From: an uncultured Bacteroidota bacterium
GTDB lineage: Bacteria > Bacteroidota > Bacteroidia > Bacteroidales > P3
Length of the DNA: 64,000 nucleotides
Direction: 5' to 3'
Assembly: GCA_902774845.1 (NCBI GenBank)
Contig: CACYJU010000001.1
Coordinates: 124,001 to 188,000 of the forward strand
Shown: positions 27,515 to 36,238 of the stretch, piece by piece
Numbering within the stretch: position 1 is the first letter of the stretch
Layout: each line of letters opens with the position of its first letter
The notes under the pieces: generated by a model
Database searches by the model: none
Told to the model about the DNA's origin: nothing
The model's input: the letters and a program-made list of their open reading frames with translations, nothing else
Made by a program: the position numbers and the translations under genes

Positions 27515-28474
27515 TCATTTCTGAGGTAAATGATGTTTTATTAAATAGAAAAAGCCGCTGTAGCAGAAAAGCAGCACTACGGCCACACACACGGCATACA
27601 GCGTGTGGTCGCTGAATACGAAAAACAGAATGTTTATAACCAACTGCGCCAATGCGTAGCCCGATGATACATACAGGTGCGGTATCTTACACTCGTTGCA
27701 AAGGGTCTCGTATAGATGCTCTCTGTGGGGCAGCAGTATGTTTTCCCCTCGCAGCATTCGTTTCAGCACCGTGAATCCCCCGTCTGCCAGATATACGCCG
27801 ATGAATACCAGATATCCCAGCTCCACCTTCCCGGTTGGCGTGGCTTGTACAAGCAGCCCCAGCAGAAACAGTACTAGTGCTCCCATTACTACACTTCCCA
27901 CATCGCCCGAAAAACAATAGGCTTTCTTGCGGAAGTTGAAAAAACCGAAGGCCACCACCGCCAAGATGGCAAACCAGATAATGTCTTGATCAACAAAATG
28001 CGACACTTCAAGGTTTACGTATGCCAATGTGGCTAGAACGACCAGCGAGTAGGCCGCCAGCATCCCGTTAACACCATCCATAAAATTATAGATGTTGATG
28101 GTTCCAACGGCAATAATCAGCACTACGACAATCTTCCACACAGCAAGGTCGAATACCTGGAACTGGAAGAGCACCAGCAATGTGGCGGCAAATTGCACTG
28201 CCATGCGCAGCAAGCTGGACAACGGATGCAGGTCGTCAACAAAGCATATCACCGCCAGCATAGCCGTTGCGATGAGAAACCATGGGTAGGCCAAGTGGTG
28301 AAACAGCGAGTAGCAAAGGATGGCGATAAAAAACACCACACCGCCTCCAAGCAACGTGGGACGTGTGTGCGAACTCCGTTCGTTTGGACAGTCCATTATG
28401 CCAAAATGTTTGGCTATAGCGAAATAAATAAGCTCGGCTGCGATTATTACAGCGGCTGCGATTGCGTACATCAT
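27515..28474 (-). CDS. Polyprenyl-phosphate glycosyl-1-phosphate transferase, WecA/MraY family
   Basis: Polytopic membrane enzyme of 319 residues that starts glycan assembly by moving a sugar-1-phosphate onto undecaprenyl phosphate. Motifs are NERSSHTRPTLLGGGVVFF, the Asp pair in CFVDDLHPLS, the NIYNFMDGVNGM signature, FFNFRKKAYCFSGDVGS, and LPHREHLYE near the end, which corresponds to the HxH motif of the family. It is the first gene of the long minus arm. Translation may begin at either of two consecutive ATG codons. The -7 promoter box lies only five bases upstream of the first ATG, so the message may be leaderless. Confidence 0.88.
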   Translation of the reverse strand: MMYAIAAAVIIAAELIYFAIAKHFGIMDCPNERSSHTRPTLLGGGVVFFIAILCYSLFHHLAYPWFLIATAMLAVICFVDDLHPLSSLLRMAVQFAATLLVLFQFQVFDLAVWKIVVVLIIAVGTINIYNFMDGVNGMLAAYSLVVLATLAYVNLEVSHFVDQDIIWFAILAVVAFGFFNFRKKAYCFSGDVGSVVMGALVLFLLGLLVQATPTGKVELGYLVFIGVYLADGGFTVLKRMLRGENILLPHREHLYETLCNECKIPHLYVSSGYALAQLVINILFFVFSDHTLYAVCVAVVLLFCYSGFFYLIKHHLPQK

Positions 28475-28479
28475 GTTTG

Positions 28480-28487
28480 CAAAAATA
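28480..28487 (-). promoter_or_regulatory. -7 box for the minus arm of the polysaccharide locus
   Basis: On the minus strand TATTTTTG fits TAnnTTTG. The distance to the ATG at 28474 is only five bases, so transcription would start at or within a few bases of the start codon. Confidence 0.55.
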
Positions 28488-28527
28488 CTAATTTATTTCA
28501 AAAAATCGCAGTGTTCAATAGTTTCCG

Positions 28528-28535
28528 TATCTTTG
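28528..28535 (+). promoter_or_regulatory. -7 box for the plus arm of the polysaccharide locus
   Basis: TATCTTTG fits TAnnTTTG and ends 34 bases before the ATG at 28570. Together with the opposing box at 28480 it makes a divergent promoter region of about 95 bases that would co-control both polysaccharide operons. Confidence 0.55.
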
Positions 28536-28569
28536 CAGTCTATAATTCAAGCTTGATTTTTAAAAATAA

Positions 28570-29226
28570 ATGACCGATACAGGATATTCCATATTGTCCG
28601 TTTTCAAATCAAAACTATTCTATATCATTGGTTTGTGCCTTACGGCAATTATTTTCGTGGCAAGGATTCTGACCGTCCCGACCTATTTGCATTATGATAT
28701 TGTCGCGGAAGTTTATCCTGTCCAAATGGTTACAGGAGAGACCTCAAAGGCATCAATAAATCCGTGTTATAAGACACGTCGGGTACTTGAAAGCGAAGAA
28801 TTCGAAAACAAATTGATAAGCTGTTCGCGAGGCATGCTTACAAAAGACAATTTCCACTCTGTTTTCAAATTCTACGAAACTCCTCAGCACACGATGCTGC
28901 TACATCTTTATGCTGACGATACATTGGCTGGATTGCTTGTGATGTCTGATGCGTTGGTTTTGATGAAACAGACTTACGACAACTATCCGTCATCTATAGT
29001 TGAGAGGATTTCCGGTGGAAGTCTTGCTGAAGCAAGTGTGGCAGACTATCATTGGGATGGTATTGACACTCTTTTCGTTGCCGACATTATAGACCACCCC
29101 TATGTGGCATCTTCTCCCAAACCTATGCATTGGGCGGTGACTTTTCTGTTTTCTTTGGTGTTCTCGTTTTGTGCTGCCGCTGCATTCTCGTTGCTGGTGA
29201 CAAATCTAAAAAAAACGGTAGAATGA
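28570..29226 (+). CDS. Small Wzz-like membrane protein, function unassigned
   Basis: Protein of 218 residues with no family I recognise by sequence. It has one helix near the N-terminus (about 14-34), a periplasmic part of about 150 residues, and one helix near the C-terminus (about 185-208) followed by a short basic tail, KKTVE. That two-helix layout, and its place as first gene of an operon with Wzy-, Wzx- and glycosyltransferase genes, resembles Wzz-type chain-length regulators, though those usually exceed 300 residues and have a Pro-rich second helix that I do not see. Its stop overlaps the next start (ATGA). The Wzz-like role is inference from topology and context only. Confidence 0.7.
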   Translation: MTDTGYSILSVFKSKLFYIIGLCLTAIIFVARILTVPTYLHYDIVAEVYPVQMVTGETSKASINPCYKTRRVLESEEFENKLISCSRGMLTKDNFHSVFKFYETPQHTMLLHLYADDTLAGLLVMSDALVLMKQTYDNYPSSIVERISGGSLAEASVADYHWDGIDTLFVADIIDHPYVASSPKPMHWAVTFLFSLVFSFCAAAAFSLLVTNLKKTVE

Positions 29227-30395
29227 CATTGGCCGAGAATAGATATCGCATAGTTGCCATTGATGTTATTTTGGCATTGCTGTGCTTGTCGGCATGGGGA
29301 GCTGGTTATCTGTTTCTTTTCTCCAAAAAGCTGGTATTGGTAAGAGTACTCTCGTTGGTTGCAGCTGGCCTCTCGTTCATATTTCTCCGTCGTAGGCAGC
29401 CGAAGGTGTATTACCTGACATTGCTCTATCTATTGGTTTATTCGGTTGTAACATTTGTTGTATCTTTCCCATATTTGACATTCGCTACGGACAGTGGCTT
29501 CATCGACTTCTTGATAATTGGCTTGTTCATTTACTCATTGCTGACATTTGCAACGTATGATACGACGCAGTCATTAAAGCTTTTTTATTGGCTGAGTATG
29601 GCATATATTGCGGCTATGTTTTTTATGGGTTGCATAGAGTTCTCCACCGGATGGCACATGCCTGATTCAGCATCCTTATCGATACCGATTTGCTCTGCAA
29701 GCGGCTTAAGTCACAACCCAAACGACTATGCTGTACTTGTTGCTTTGGCATTGCTCTATTGTCTTTCATACCGTAGGGTTTTTTGTACAGATTCAAAGCT
29801 GTGGGTCGATGCCTTGCTTGTTGTTTTGGCAACAACTGTATTTGTTATGTCTGCCTGCCGTACTGCCATAGTCGCCGAAGCGTTGTTTCTGCTATTTATG
29901 TTCCGCAAGTGGGTCATTCGGTATTGGAAAATTTTTTTATTAGTTGCATTGGGCGTAGTGGCTGTCGGAATTTATCTGCTTGTCGCTGATAATACTCTCG
30001 GTTATCGGTTTCATCTTTATTCTGGAGCTTTTTCTTCGCTGTTTGATTCTTATGGTTTGGGGTTTGGCATCTGGGGCGATCGTTACTACTTTTCGTTGCA
30101 AGACAACCGTGACCTTTTGCATGGGCTCACAAACGTACATTCCTACCTTCTCCAGATATTGCTCACCTCTGGACTTGTGCCGTTTTTGGCCTATATCTTG
30201 TTGATAGCCTATATTATGCGGACAATGGCACATGCTGGTCGCAACGAGTTCTGGATTCTTCCTGTCTTCTATCTCTTCCTTCTTTTTGCTCCCAGTTCTT
30301 CATTGTTTCTCTGGGGTCAGTATCTTTTGTTTGTGTTCATGGTCAGCTATGCCTGCCATGTTGAAAATGTAAAGAAAGGAGCTTTATGTCGTTGA
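29223..30395 (+). CDS. O-antigen polymerase/ligase-like membrane protein (Wzy)
   Basis: Membrane protein of 390 residues from the ATG at 29223, which overlaps the preceding stop by four bases; an in-frame ATG at 29130 lies deep inside the upstream gene and is not used here. There are about 11 hydrophobic segments. The SACRTAIVAEAL motif corresponds to the S-x-SR-x-A motif of the Wzy_C family, and NVHSYLLQILLTSGLVPF carries the conserved His of the large periplasmic loop. It probably polymerises the repeat units flipped by the Wzx encoded next, with which it shares ten bases. Confidence 0.8.
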   Translation: MTLAENRYRIVAIDVILALLCLSAWGAGYLFLFSKKLVLVRVLSLVAAGLSFIFLRRRQPKVYYLTLLYLLVYSVVTFVVSFPYLTFATDSGFIDFLIIGLFIYSLLTFATYDTTQSLKLFYWLSMAYIAAMFFMGCIEFSTGWHMPDSASLSIPICSASGLSHNPNDYAVLVALALLYCLSYRRVFCTDSKLWVDALLVVLATTVFVMSACRTAIVAEALFLLFMFRKWVIRYWKIFLLVALGVVAVGIYLLVADNTLGYRFHLYSGAFSSLFDSYGLGFGIWGDRYYFSLQDNRDLLHGLTNVHSYLLQILLTSGLVPFLAYILLIAYIMRTMAHAGRNEFWILPVFYLFLLFAPSSSLFLWGQYLLFVFMVSYACHVENVKKGALCR

Positions 30396-31828
30396 AGGAA
30401 CAAGCCGTTGGCGGCGTGAAATGGAACGGTGTGGGAACGGCTACGGTGGCTATTCTCCAGATGTTGAAGCTTTTCATCGTTGCGCGGTTTATCTCCAAAA
30501 GCGATTTCGGTCTCCTTGCCATTGCCACCATGGTGCTCGGGTTCACCGAGATTTTTGCCAATATGGGACTTGCCACGGGGCTTATCCACAAGCAGGATAT
30601 TACTCGAAAGCAATACTCTTCTGTCTTCTGGCTCAACCTTATCTTAAGTTGTGCTGTCTATGCAGTTCTTTGTGCTGCAACGCCGCTGGTTGCAACCTAT
30701 TACCACGAACCGGAGCTTAACAAGATAATCCCTCTAATAGGACTTCAGTTGGTCATATCTTCCTTTGGCAAGATGTTCTTCACGTTCAAGTCCAAGGAGC
30801 TTGATTTCAAATTCATATCCATAGTCAATATTGCCAGCACCTTCGTGGGTGCTGTGCTCACGGTTGTGCTGGCTGTCAGGGGTTACGGCGTTTATAGCAT
30901 TGTCTATGGTACCCTGCTTCAGGTCGTCATCATGCAAGGCATATACACTGTCTCGGGTATAAGAAAATATCGCATACTTTTCCATTTCAAGCCGTCCGAA
31001 ATTACCGACCTCTTCAAAATAGGAGGTTATCAGCTCGGCATGCAAGTTATTGATTATATGGCAGCAAAGGCCGATATATTTCTTATTGGTCGTTTTTTCG
31101 GACAGGAGCTGCTGGGTGTCTATAACTTGGCGAAAGAGTTGGTCATGAAGGTCGTCCAGGTCATAAATCCAATGGTCACCTCGGTGGCCGCACCTGCCTT
31201 CGCTCGCTTTCAAGACGACAAGGAGCGTATGCGACTATCATATAGAAAGATTCTCAACATCCTGTCTTTCTTGAATGTTCCCGTTTTCGCAATCTTGTTT
31301 GTCTTTGCTGATCCGCTGACTTTGTTGTGTTACGGACAGGACAAAATTGCGGTGGCATGGTTTGTCCGCGTGCTTTCTTTGTGGGGTTTCTTCCAGTCGA
31401 TAGGCAACCCTGCCTCCATACTGATGATTTCCTTGGGACGTACCGACTTGGGCTTCTATTGGACCATCATTCGTGTTGTGTTCACGTTTGCAGCCACATA
31501 CGTTGCGTGTCTTTTCGATATCCAGATTCTCGCCTATATACAGGTGGCTCTCGCAGCGGTCTTCATGGTCGCCTACTGGCGCATGATGGTTTATAAGATG
31601 ATTCAGTTGACCCTGCGGCATTATGTGGGGGCCATCGCCTTCGCTTTCATAGCTGCGGTGATTGCGGCAGGTTTTTCGGCTTTGATGCTCCATTTTTGTG
31701 TTAACTTTTATCTACAGCTCGCCCTGATAGCTCTCTTTGGCGTTGTATATCTACTTATTTATTGGTTCTTCAACCGTACATTCCTTAAAGAGTTAAAGGG
31801 TTATCTTTTTCAACGACATACAAAATGA
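30386..31828 (+). CDS. Polysaccharide flippase Wzx, MOP superfamily
   Basis: Lipid-linked oligosaccharide flippase of 480 residues with 12-14 hydrophobic segments. The start MSLKEQAVGGVKWNGVGTA and the following ARFISKSDFGLLAIATMVLGF are characteristic of the WzxC/TuaB-type branch of the family. FFGQELLGVYNLAKELVMKV with the VTSVAAPAFARFQDD helix is also typical. The gene overlaps both neighbours (ten bases upstream, four downstream), so polymerase, flippase and first glycosyltransferase are translated as a chain. Confidence 0.9.
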   Translation: MSLKEQAVGGVKWNGVGTATVAILQMLKLFIVARFISKSDFGLLAIATMVLGFTEIFANMGLATGLIHKQDITRKQYSSVFWLNLILSCAVYAVLCAATPLVATYYHEPELNKIIPLIGLQLVISSFGKMFFTFKSKELDFKFISIVNIASTFVGAVLTVVLAVRGYGVYSIVYGTLLQVVIMQGIYTVSGIRKYRILFHFKPSEITDLFKIGGYQLGMQVIDYMAAKADIFLIGRFFGQELLGVYNLAKELVMKVVQVINPMVTSVAAPAFARFQDDKERMRLSYRKILNILSFLNVPVFAILFVFADPLTLLCYGQDKIAVAWFVRVLSLWGFFQSIGNPASILMISLGRTDLGFYWTIIRVVFTFAATYVACLFDIQILAYIQVALAAVFMVAYWRMMVYKMIQLTLRHYVGAIAFAFIAAVIAAGFSALMLHFCVNFYLQLALIALFGVVYLLIYWFFNRTFLKELKGYLFQRHTK

Positions 31829-32943
31829 CCGACACGAAAACCAACGCACCTGCGCGTATGATATTCCATGTGCCGCTGCACATCGACCCGACGCTCCACT
31901 CTGCCAGCCAGATACGTCCGGTGAAGTTGCAGAAGGCGTTCAGCGACATAGGCTATACCGTAGATGTCATCGAAGGGTGTGCTGCCGACCGCAAGCGGCA
32001 GATTGCAGCCATCAAACGCAACATCTGTAATGGGGTTAAATACGATTTTCTCTACAGTGAGTCATCCACCATGCCAACCCTGCTTACGGAAAGTCACCAC
32101 TTGCCAACTCATCCGTTCCTCGACTTCCCGTTTTTTTCTTTCTGCAAGAAACACGATATTCCCATCGGTCTTTTCTATCGCGATATACATTGGTGTTTCA
32201 TTAATAAGAACAAGGACTTCAAGCAGCGTGTCGCAAAATATTTCTACCGCTACGACTTAACCCAGTACTCCAAATTACTCGATGTGCTCTTTCTCCCTTC
32301 GTTTGAGATGTTGCAGCACATACCGTTTTCGTTCACTCGCAAGGTCGAGGAATTGCCGGCTGGGTGTGAACTGCACCCCTCTAATACTCATGTTTTCGAT
32401 GGCCGCCTGCGGCTGCTTTACATCGGAGGGATCGGAGGTATATATGATATGCGTACTCTTTTCAAGGCTGTGGCTCAAACCCCTGAGGTATCACTTACTG
32501 TCTGCTGCCGACCTGACGAATGGCGTGCGGTGACGGATATCTACGAGCCACTCCTTTCCGACAATATAAATATTGTCCATAAGTATGGCTCAGGTCTGGA
32601 TGAACTCTACGCAGGAGCTGACCTTTTCTCCATGTTTTTCACCAACGACTATACCAAGTTTGCAGTGCCGTACAAGCTTTTCGACACGATGGGCTACTCT
32701 ATGCCGGTGTTTGCTCCTTCCGACACTTGGACTGGTTCGTTTGTCAAACGCAATGGGGTAGGGGTGGTTTGTAACAATTCCGTTGACGAAGTGTGCTCCA
32801 CGTTGGCTTCCCTGTCCCGCGACTCTTCGTTGCTCACTGCCTTCCGCGACAAGATGCTCTCCATAGCCCCCTCCCACACTTGGCAGGCTCGTGCCAGACA
32901 AGTTGCCGACTCGCTGACCGAAGTGAATTCTTACACCCATTGA
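31825..32943 (+). CDS. GT-B fold glycosyltransferase
   Basis: Cytoplasmic glycosyltransferase of 372 residues. The N-terminal half has IFHVPLHIDPTLHSASQIRP with a Gly-poor acceptor loop. The donor half has LRLLYIGGIGGIYDMRTL followed by VPYKLFDTMGYSMPVFA, where the YKLFD-x-MGY stretch takes the place of the E-x7-E motif. That arrangement is seen in some capsule-locus transferases, but I do not recognise a characterised relative. It overlaps the flippase gene by ATGA and ends three bases before the next transferase. Sugar specificity is unknown. Confidence 0.8.
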   Translation: MTDTKTNAPARMIFHVPLHIDPTLHSASQIRPVKLQKAFSDIGYTVDVIEGCAADRKRQIAAIKRNICNGVKYDFLYSESSTMPTLLTESHHLPTHPFLDFPFFSFCKKHDIPIGLFYRDIHWCFINKNKDFKQRVAKYFYRYDLTQYSKLLDVLFLPSFEMLQHIPFSFTRKVEELPAGCELHPSNTHVFDGRLRLLYIGGIGGIYDMRTLFKAVAQTPEVSLTVCCRPDEWRAVTDIYEPLLSDNINIVHKYGSGLDELYAGADLFSMFFTNDYTKFAVPYKLFDTMGYSMPVFAPSDTWTGSFVKRNGVGVVCNNSVDEVCSTLASLSRDSSLLTAFRDKMLSIAPSHTWQARARQVADSLTEVNSYTH

Positions 32944-32946
32944 TAT

Positions 32947-34053
32947 ATGCGAATATTCATTCTTTCCGAGATTATCAGCATCCATACCCGCCGTTGGGTC
33001 ACTTCTTTGTGCCATCGTGGGCATACGGTCTTTATGTTCGGACTTCTCAAAAGCGATACCACACCCTACGAGGGCATTCCGAATCTCACCATCTACAGTT
33101 GTGACTATTCGCTTGAGGACATCTCTCGCAAACGTCAATGGATAAACGGCAAAATACAGTACATTGGCGGCCTTTCTGCTGCAAAACGTAAAATCAAGGA
33201 GTTCCAACCCGACATACTACATGCACATTATGCGTCGAGCTATGGATTGATTGGAGCTTTGTCTGGCTTCCATCCCTTCATAGTTTCCGTATGGGGTAGC
33301 GATGTCTATGAGTACCCCAACGCCGGTGGACTGTACCGTCGTCTCCTTCGTTACACTTTCCGAAAAGCCGACACTATCCTCTCCACCAGCCATTGTATGG
33401 CGGATGAAACAAGGAAATATACCGACAAAGATATCTCCATAACTCCGTTTGGCGTCGATGTGAATAGGTTTGCACCCGTCAAATCCTCAGAAACACCAAA
33501 AACTAGTTTCGTTATCGGCAATGTCAAAACCCTACGTCCTGTCTATGGCATAGATATCCTGATAAAGGCTTTTGCCGAACTCTGTCAGATGGCGCCCGAC
33601 CGCAACCTGTTGCTGAAAATAGCTGGTACAGGTCCTCAGCACGAAACTCTTCAGGAGTTGTGCAACACCCTTGGAGTCAGCGACAAAGTGCAGTTCCTGG
33701 GCTACATTCCCAACGAACAACTGCCAGCACTCTACTCCTCGTTTGATGTGGCGGTATCGCTCTCACGTCGAGAGAGTTTCGGTGTCGTCGCGGTCGAGGC
33801 CATGGCCTGTGAGTGTCCTGTGGTCACATCCAATGCCGACGGCTTTAAGGAGGTCGTTGATGACGGTGTCACAGGTTTGATTGTTCCCGTTGAGGATGTT
33901 CACTCTGCCGCTCAAGCGCTCTATAAACTCCTTACTGACGATTCTCTACGCACCTCTATGGGCAAAGCAGGTCGGCAGCGAGTGCTGCGGCTTTACGATT
34001 GGGAAAAGAATGTTGACACTATGGAGGCCATCTATTCCCGCTACGCTAAATAG
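32947..34053 (+). CDS. Glycosyltransferase family 4
   Basis: GT4 enzyme of 368 residues. Motifs in order: MRIFILSEIISIHTRRWV, DILHAHYASSYGLIGAL, VSVWGSDVYEYP, the linker ITPFGVDVNRFAP, the donor domain LLLKIAGTGPQHETL, LGYIPNEQLPALYSSFDV, and the E-x7-E motif in ESFGVVAVEAMACECPVV. It is the last gene of the plus arm and meets the TPR-protein gene tail to tail with three bases between stops and no visible terminator hairpin. It probably adds one sugar of the repeat unit. Confidence 0.9.
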   Translation: MRIFILSEIISIHTRRWVTSLCHRGHTVFMFGLLKSDTTPYEGIPNLTIYSCDYSLEDISRKRQWINGKIQYIGGLSAAKRKIKEFQPDILHAHYASSYGLIGALSGFHPFIVSVWGSDVYEYPNAGGLYRRLLRYTFRKADTILSTSHCMADETRKYTDKDISITPFGVDVNRFAPVKSSETPKTSFVIGNVKTLRPVYGIDILIKAFAELCQMAPDRNLLLKIAGTGPQHETLQELCNTLGVSDKVQFLGYIPNEQLPALYSSFDVAVSLSRRESFGVVAVEAMACECPVVTSNADGFKEVVDDGVTGLIVPVEDVHSAAQALYKLLTDDSLRTSMGKAGRQRVLRLYDWEKNVDTMEAIYSRYAK

Positions 34054-34056
34054 TTT

Positions 34057-35874
34057 TTACTCTTTCTTCAGCTCCTTGTACCGTTTACGTGCCTGTTCGG
34101 TATAGAGACTTGTTGGATAATCCAGTATCAACTTCTCATACATCTCCTTGGCTTTTGCGGGGTTCCCAAGCTGCTTCTCGTTTAACTGTGCAGACATCAT
34201 CAAGGCGTCGTCGGCGAGGAGTCCGTCACCATAGAAGTCTATAAGTTTTTGAAGTATCTCGTCACCTTCTGCATACCGCCCTTGTTTAACGCGTATTTTG
34301 GCTTTTTGTAGCAACACATCGTCCAGAATGGGGTGGGAGAGGGTGTGATGTTCTATATCGTCGAAGGCCTCCCACGCTGAATCAAGCATATTGCGGTAAA
34401 GCAGAAGGTCGGCGGTGGCGTATTGTTCAAGCGTGGTGTAGGTGCTGTCATCTTCCATATTGTCGCTTATCAACAACGACAACTCCATTGCGTCGTTGGC
34501 TACCAGCTTGCTCGTCGCTCCTCTTAATACATCCAGCTGGGTTTTTGCCCATTCGAATTCGTGTGTGAAATAAGACAGTCGAGCGTTTCGTAATTTTGCT
34601 TGCGATCCTATGATGTCGTTCTTGTTTGCCTTTTCCACCTGCATATATAATAGAGAGGCATCCCACACCTCGCCGGCAAACAGCAGCAGGTCGCCCAGCT
34701 CTAGTTTGACTTCCCCTTCGTCTTGTGTCGGCAACTTTGGAATCTCCAATGCGTCGTAGAGCATATCTGCTGCGGTTTGCACTTCGTTGCCGTAATAGGC
34801 TGTCAGCTGTGCATAGTTGCGCATCAACCGCAATGTCTGTGTATTCTTGCCCAATTCGCCTATAACTTTTTCGTAGTCGAGTTTCAGTGACTTGTATTCT
34901 TTTGGCGATAATGCATAGTTGCGGTCGAGCCTCAAGAACTTCACCTCTAGGAGGCCAACCTCTGATTCGTAATATAGTGGATGCTCTTTGCCTTTTTTCA
35001 TCAGATAGTTGTAACCATCTTCTGCAAAGCCATAAGCTTCGTTGTTTTTAGCTATGTCAGCAACCTTTTTTACCAGAGTTCCACCCTCTTCAGTAAACCG
35101 GGCATCCACAGCCTTGGCTTGTGTCATCGCAAACTCGAAGTCTTTTTCCTGTAGTGAAAACCAAATCATCATTTGTAGGTAGGTCTGGTTCGATGGGTCT
35201 TTCTGAATTCTTGAAACCAGTGCTCGGCGCAGCCCGTCGGCCAGTTCTGTTCCTGATGCTTGGCTTAGGTTTCGCTGTAGTGAGATCTGTACTGAATTTA
35301 TCGAGCCTGGTGAATAGTCCAACAAATTCATGTACTCCTGCGTCATTGCCTCGTAATTGCCCATCGTGGCGTATATCGAGTTCAGTTCATTGAGGTATAG
35401 GAATTGGTTTTTTGTTATCTCGCGAACCTTAAGGTAGCATTTTGCTGCATATTCATATTCGTTCGCCGACACGAATGCGTCCACCAGTTCTGTTATCTGC
35501 CTTTGGTCGTATTTCAGTTTCCCCAGGGCTTCGTCATAGGATTTCTGCTTTTTCTTGTTGTCGTTTCGCGCTGCATATAGTTTTCCTAGGTCTACGTGGA
35601 GGTATAGTTCGTTGGGATTTTTCCTCATGCGAGAATCTACCAGTCGCTCGGCTTCTTTGTAGTTTTCCAGTCCTACATAAGAGCGGTACAGCATCTGGTA
35701 GTAATATTTGTTCGAAGTCTTTTTGTATAGCGGTTCGGCCACCTCTATCGCCTGCTTGAACTCCCCATTGTTGAAATAGTATTGGGCTAGTTGCTCTTTT
35801 GACTGCTGGCAATAACCTATCAAGGGCATTAGCCCTATCAGTGAGAAGATTACTATAAGCTGCAGTCGTGACAT
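34057..35874 (-). CDS. Exported tetratricopeptide-repeat protein
   Basis: Protein of about 605 residues made almost entirely of helical TPR-type repeats. The ATG at 35874 is preferred because it gives a clean signal peptide (MSRLQLIVIFSLIGLMPLIGYCQQ); an ATG at 35901 would add nine residues. Repeats are clearest at the N-terminus (QYYFNNGEFKQAIEVAEPLYKK) and in the last 120 residues (KIRVKQGRYAEGDEILQKLI and LNEKQLGNPAKAKEMYEKLI). The C-terminal repeats resemble those of outer-membrane lipoproteins of the BamD/YbgF kind. It is downstream of the tRNA-Lys pair and its terminator. Confidence 0.82.
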   Translation of the reverse strand: MSRLQLIVIFSLIGLMPLIGYCQQSKEQLAQYYFNNGEFKQAIEVAEPLYKKTSNKYYYQMLYRSYVGLENYKEAERLVDSRMRKNPNELYLHVDLGKLYAARNDNKKKQKSYDEALGKLKYDQRQITELVDAFVSANEYEYAAKCYLKVREITKNQFLYLNELNSIYATMGNYEAMTQEYMNLLDYSPGSINSVQISLQRNLSQASGTELADGLRRALVSRIQKDPSNQTYLQMMIWFSLQEKDFEFAMTQAKAVDARFTEEGGTLVKKVADIAKNNEAYGFAEDGYNYLMKKGKEHPLYYESEVGLLEVKFLRLDRNYALSPKEYKSLKLDYEKVIGELGKNTQTLRLMRNYAQLTAYYGNEVQTAADMLYDALEIPKLPTQDEGEVKLELGDLLLFAGEVWDASLLYMQVEKANKNDIIGSQAKLRNARLSYFTHEFEWAKTQLDVLRGATSKLVANDAMELSLLISDNMEDDSTYTTLEQYATADLLLYRNMLDSAWEAFDDIEHHTLSHPILDDVLLQKAKIRVKQGRYAEGDEILQKLIDFYGDGLLADDALMMSAQLNEKQLGNPAKAKEMYEKLILDYPTSLYTEQARKRYKELKKE

Positions 35875-35903
35875 CTGTTTGAGATAATGGATTTCTGCCA
35901 TAA

Positions 35904-35931
35904 AAAAAACCGGACGTCTTAACCTCCGGTT
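35904..35931 (-). terminator. Rho-independent terminator of the tRNA-Lys operon
   Basis: On the minus strand AACCGG and CCGGTT form a six-base-pair stem with a 12-base loop, followed directly by a run of eight T. It starts 11 bases past the 3' end of the downstream tRNA-Lys. Confidence 0.75.
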
Positions 35932-35942
35932 CCTCTTTTCTG

Positions 35943-36015
35943 TGACTAAGCTGGGATTCGAACCCAGGACCCCATCCTTAAAAGGGATGTGCTCTACCTG
36001 CTGAGCTACTTAGTC
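35943..36015 (-). tRNA. tRNA-Lys (UUU), downstream copy
   Basis: 73 bases. Seven-base-pair acceptor stem GACTAAG/CTTAGTC with discriminator A, D arm AGCTCAGCAGGTAGAGC, anticodon loop CTTTTAA (anticodon TTT), T arm with GGTTCGAATCC. The CCA end is not encoded. Confidence 0.97.
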
Positions 36016-36054
36016 TACGCTATAAAGCATTGCGTTTTGTCCCTTGTCTTTCTG

Positions 36055-36127
36055 TGACTAAGCTGGGATTCGAACCCAGGACCCCATCCTTAAAAGGGAT
36101 GTGCTCTACCTGCTGAGCTACTTAGTC
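36055..36127 (-). tRNA. tRNA-Lys (UUU), upstream copy
   Basis: 73 bases, identical by eye to the copy at 35943-36015 and separated from it by 39 bases. Both are transcribed leftwards from the same promoter. Confidence 0.97.
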
Positions 36128-36147
36128 AACCCCACAATTTGAGTTTG

Positions 36148-36180
36148 CAAAAGTACAAACTTTTTTCACATCATCACAAA
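36148..36180 (-). promoter_or_regulatory. Promoter of the tRNA-Lys pair
   Basis: On the minus strand TTTG (36177-36180), a 21-base spacer, then TACTTTTG (36148-36155): a complete Bacteroidetes TTTG / TAnnTTTG promoter about 20 bases before the first tRNA. This is the best promoter match in the window. Confidence 0.75.
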
Positions 36181-36238
36181 AAACCTGTAAAATATTATAT
36201 CAAGATTATATAATCATCATAAAATCCGTATAATATAA

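Noticed and set aside
36181..36238. AT-rich partial palindromes after the LptF/G gene as a terminator
   Set aside because: The stems are short A/T pairs without a GC core, so I could not support a terminator call.
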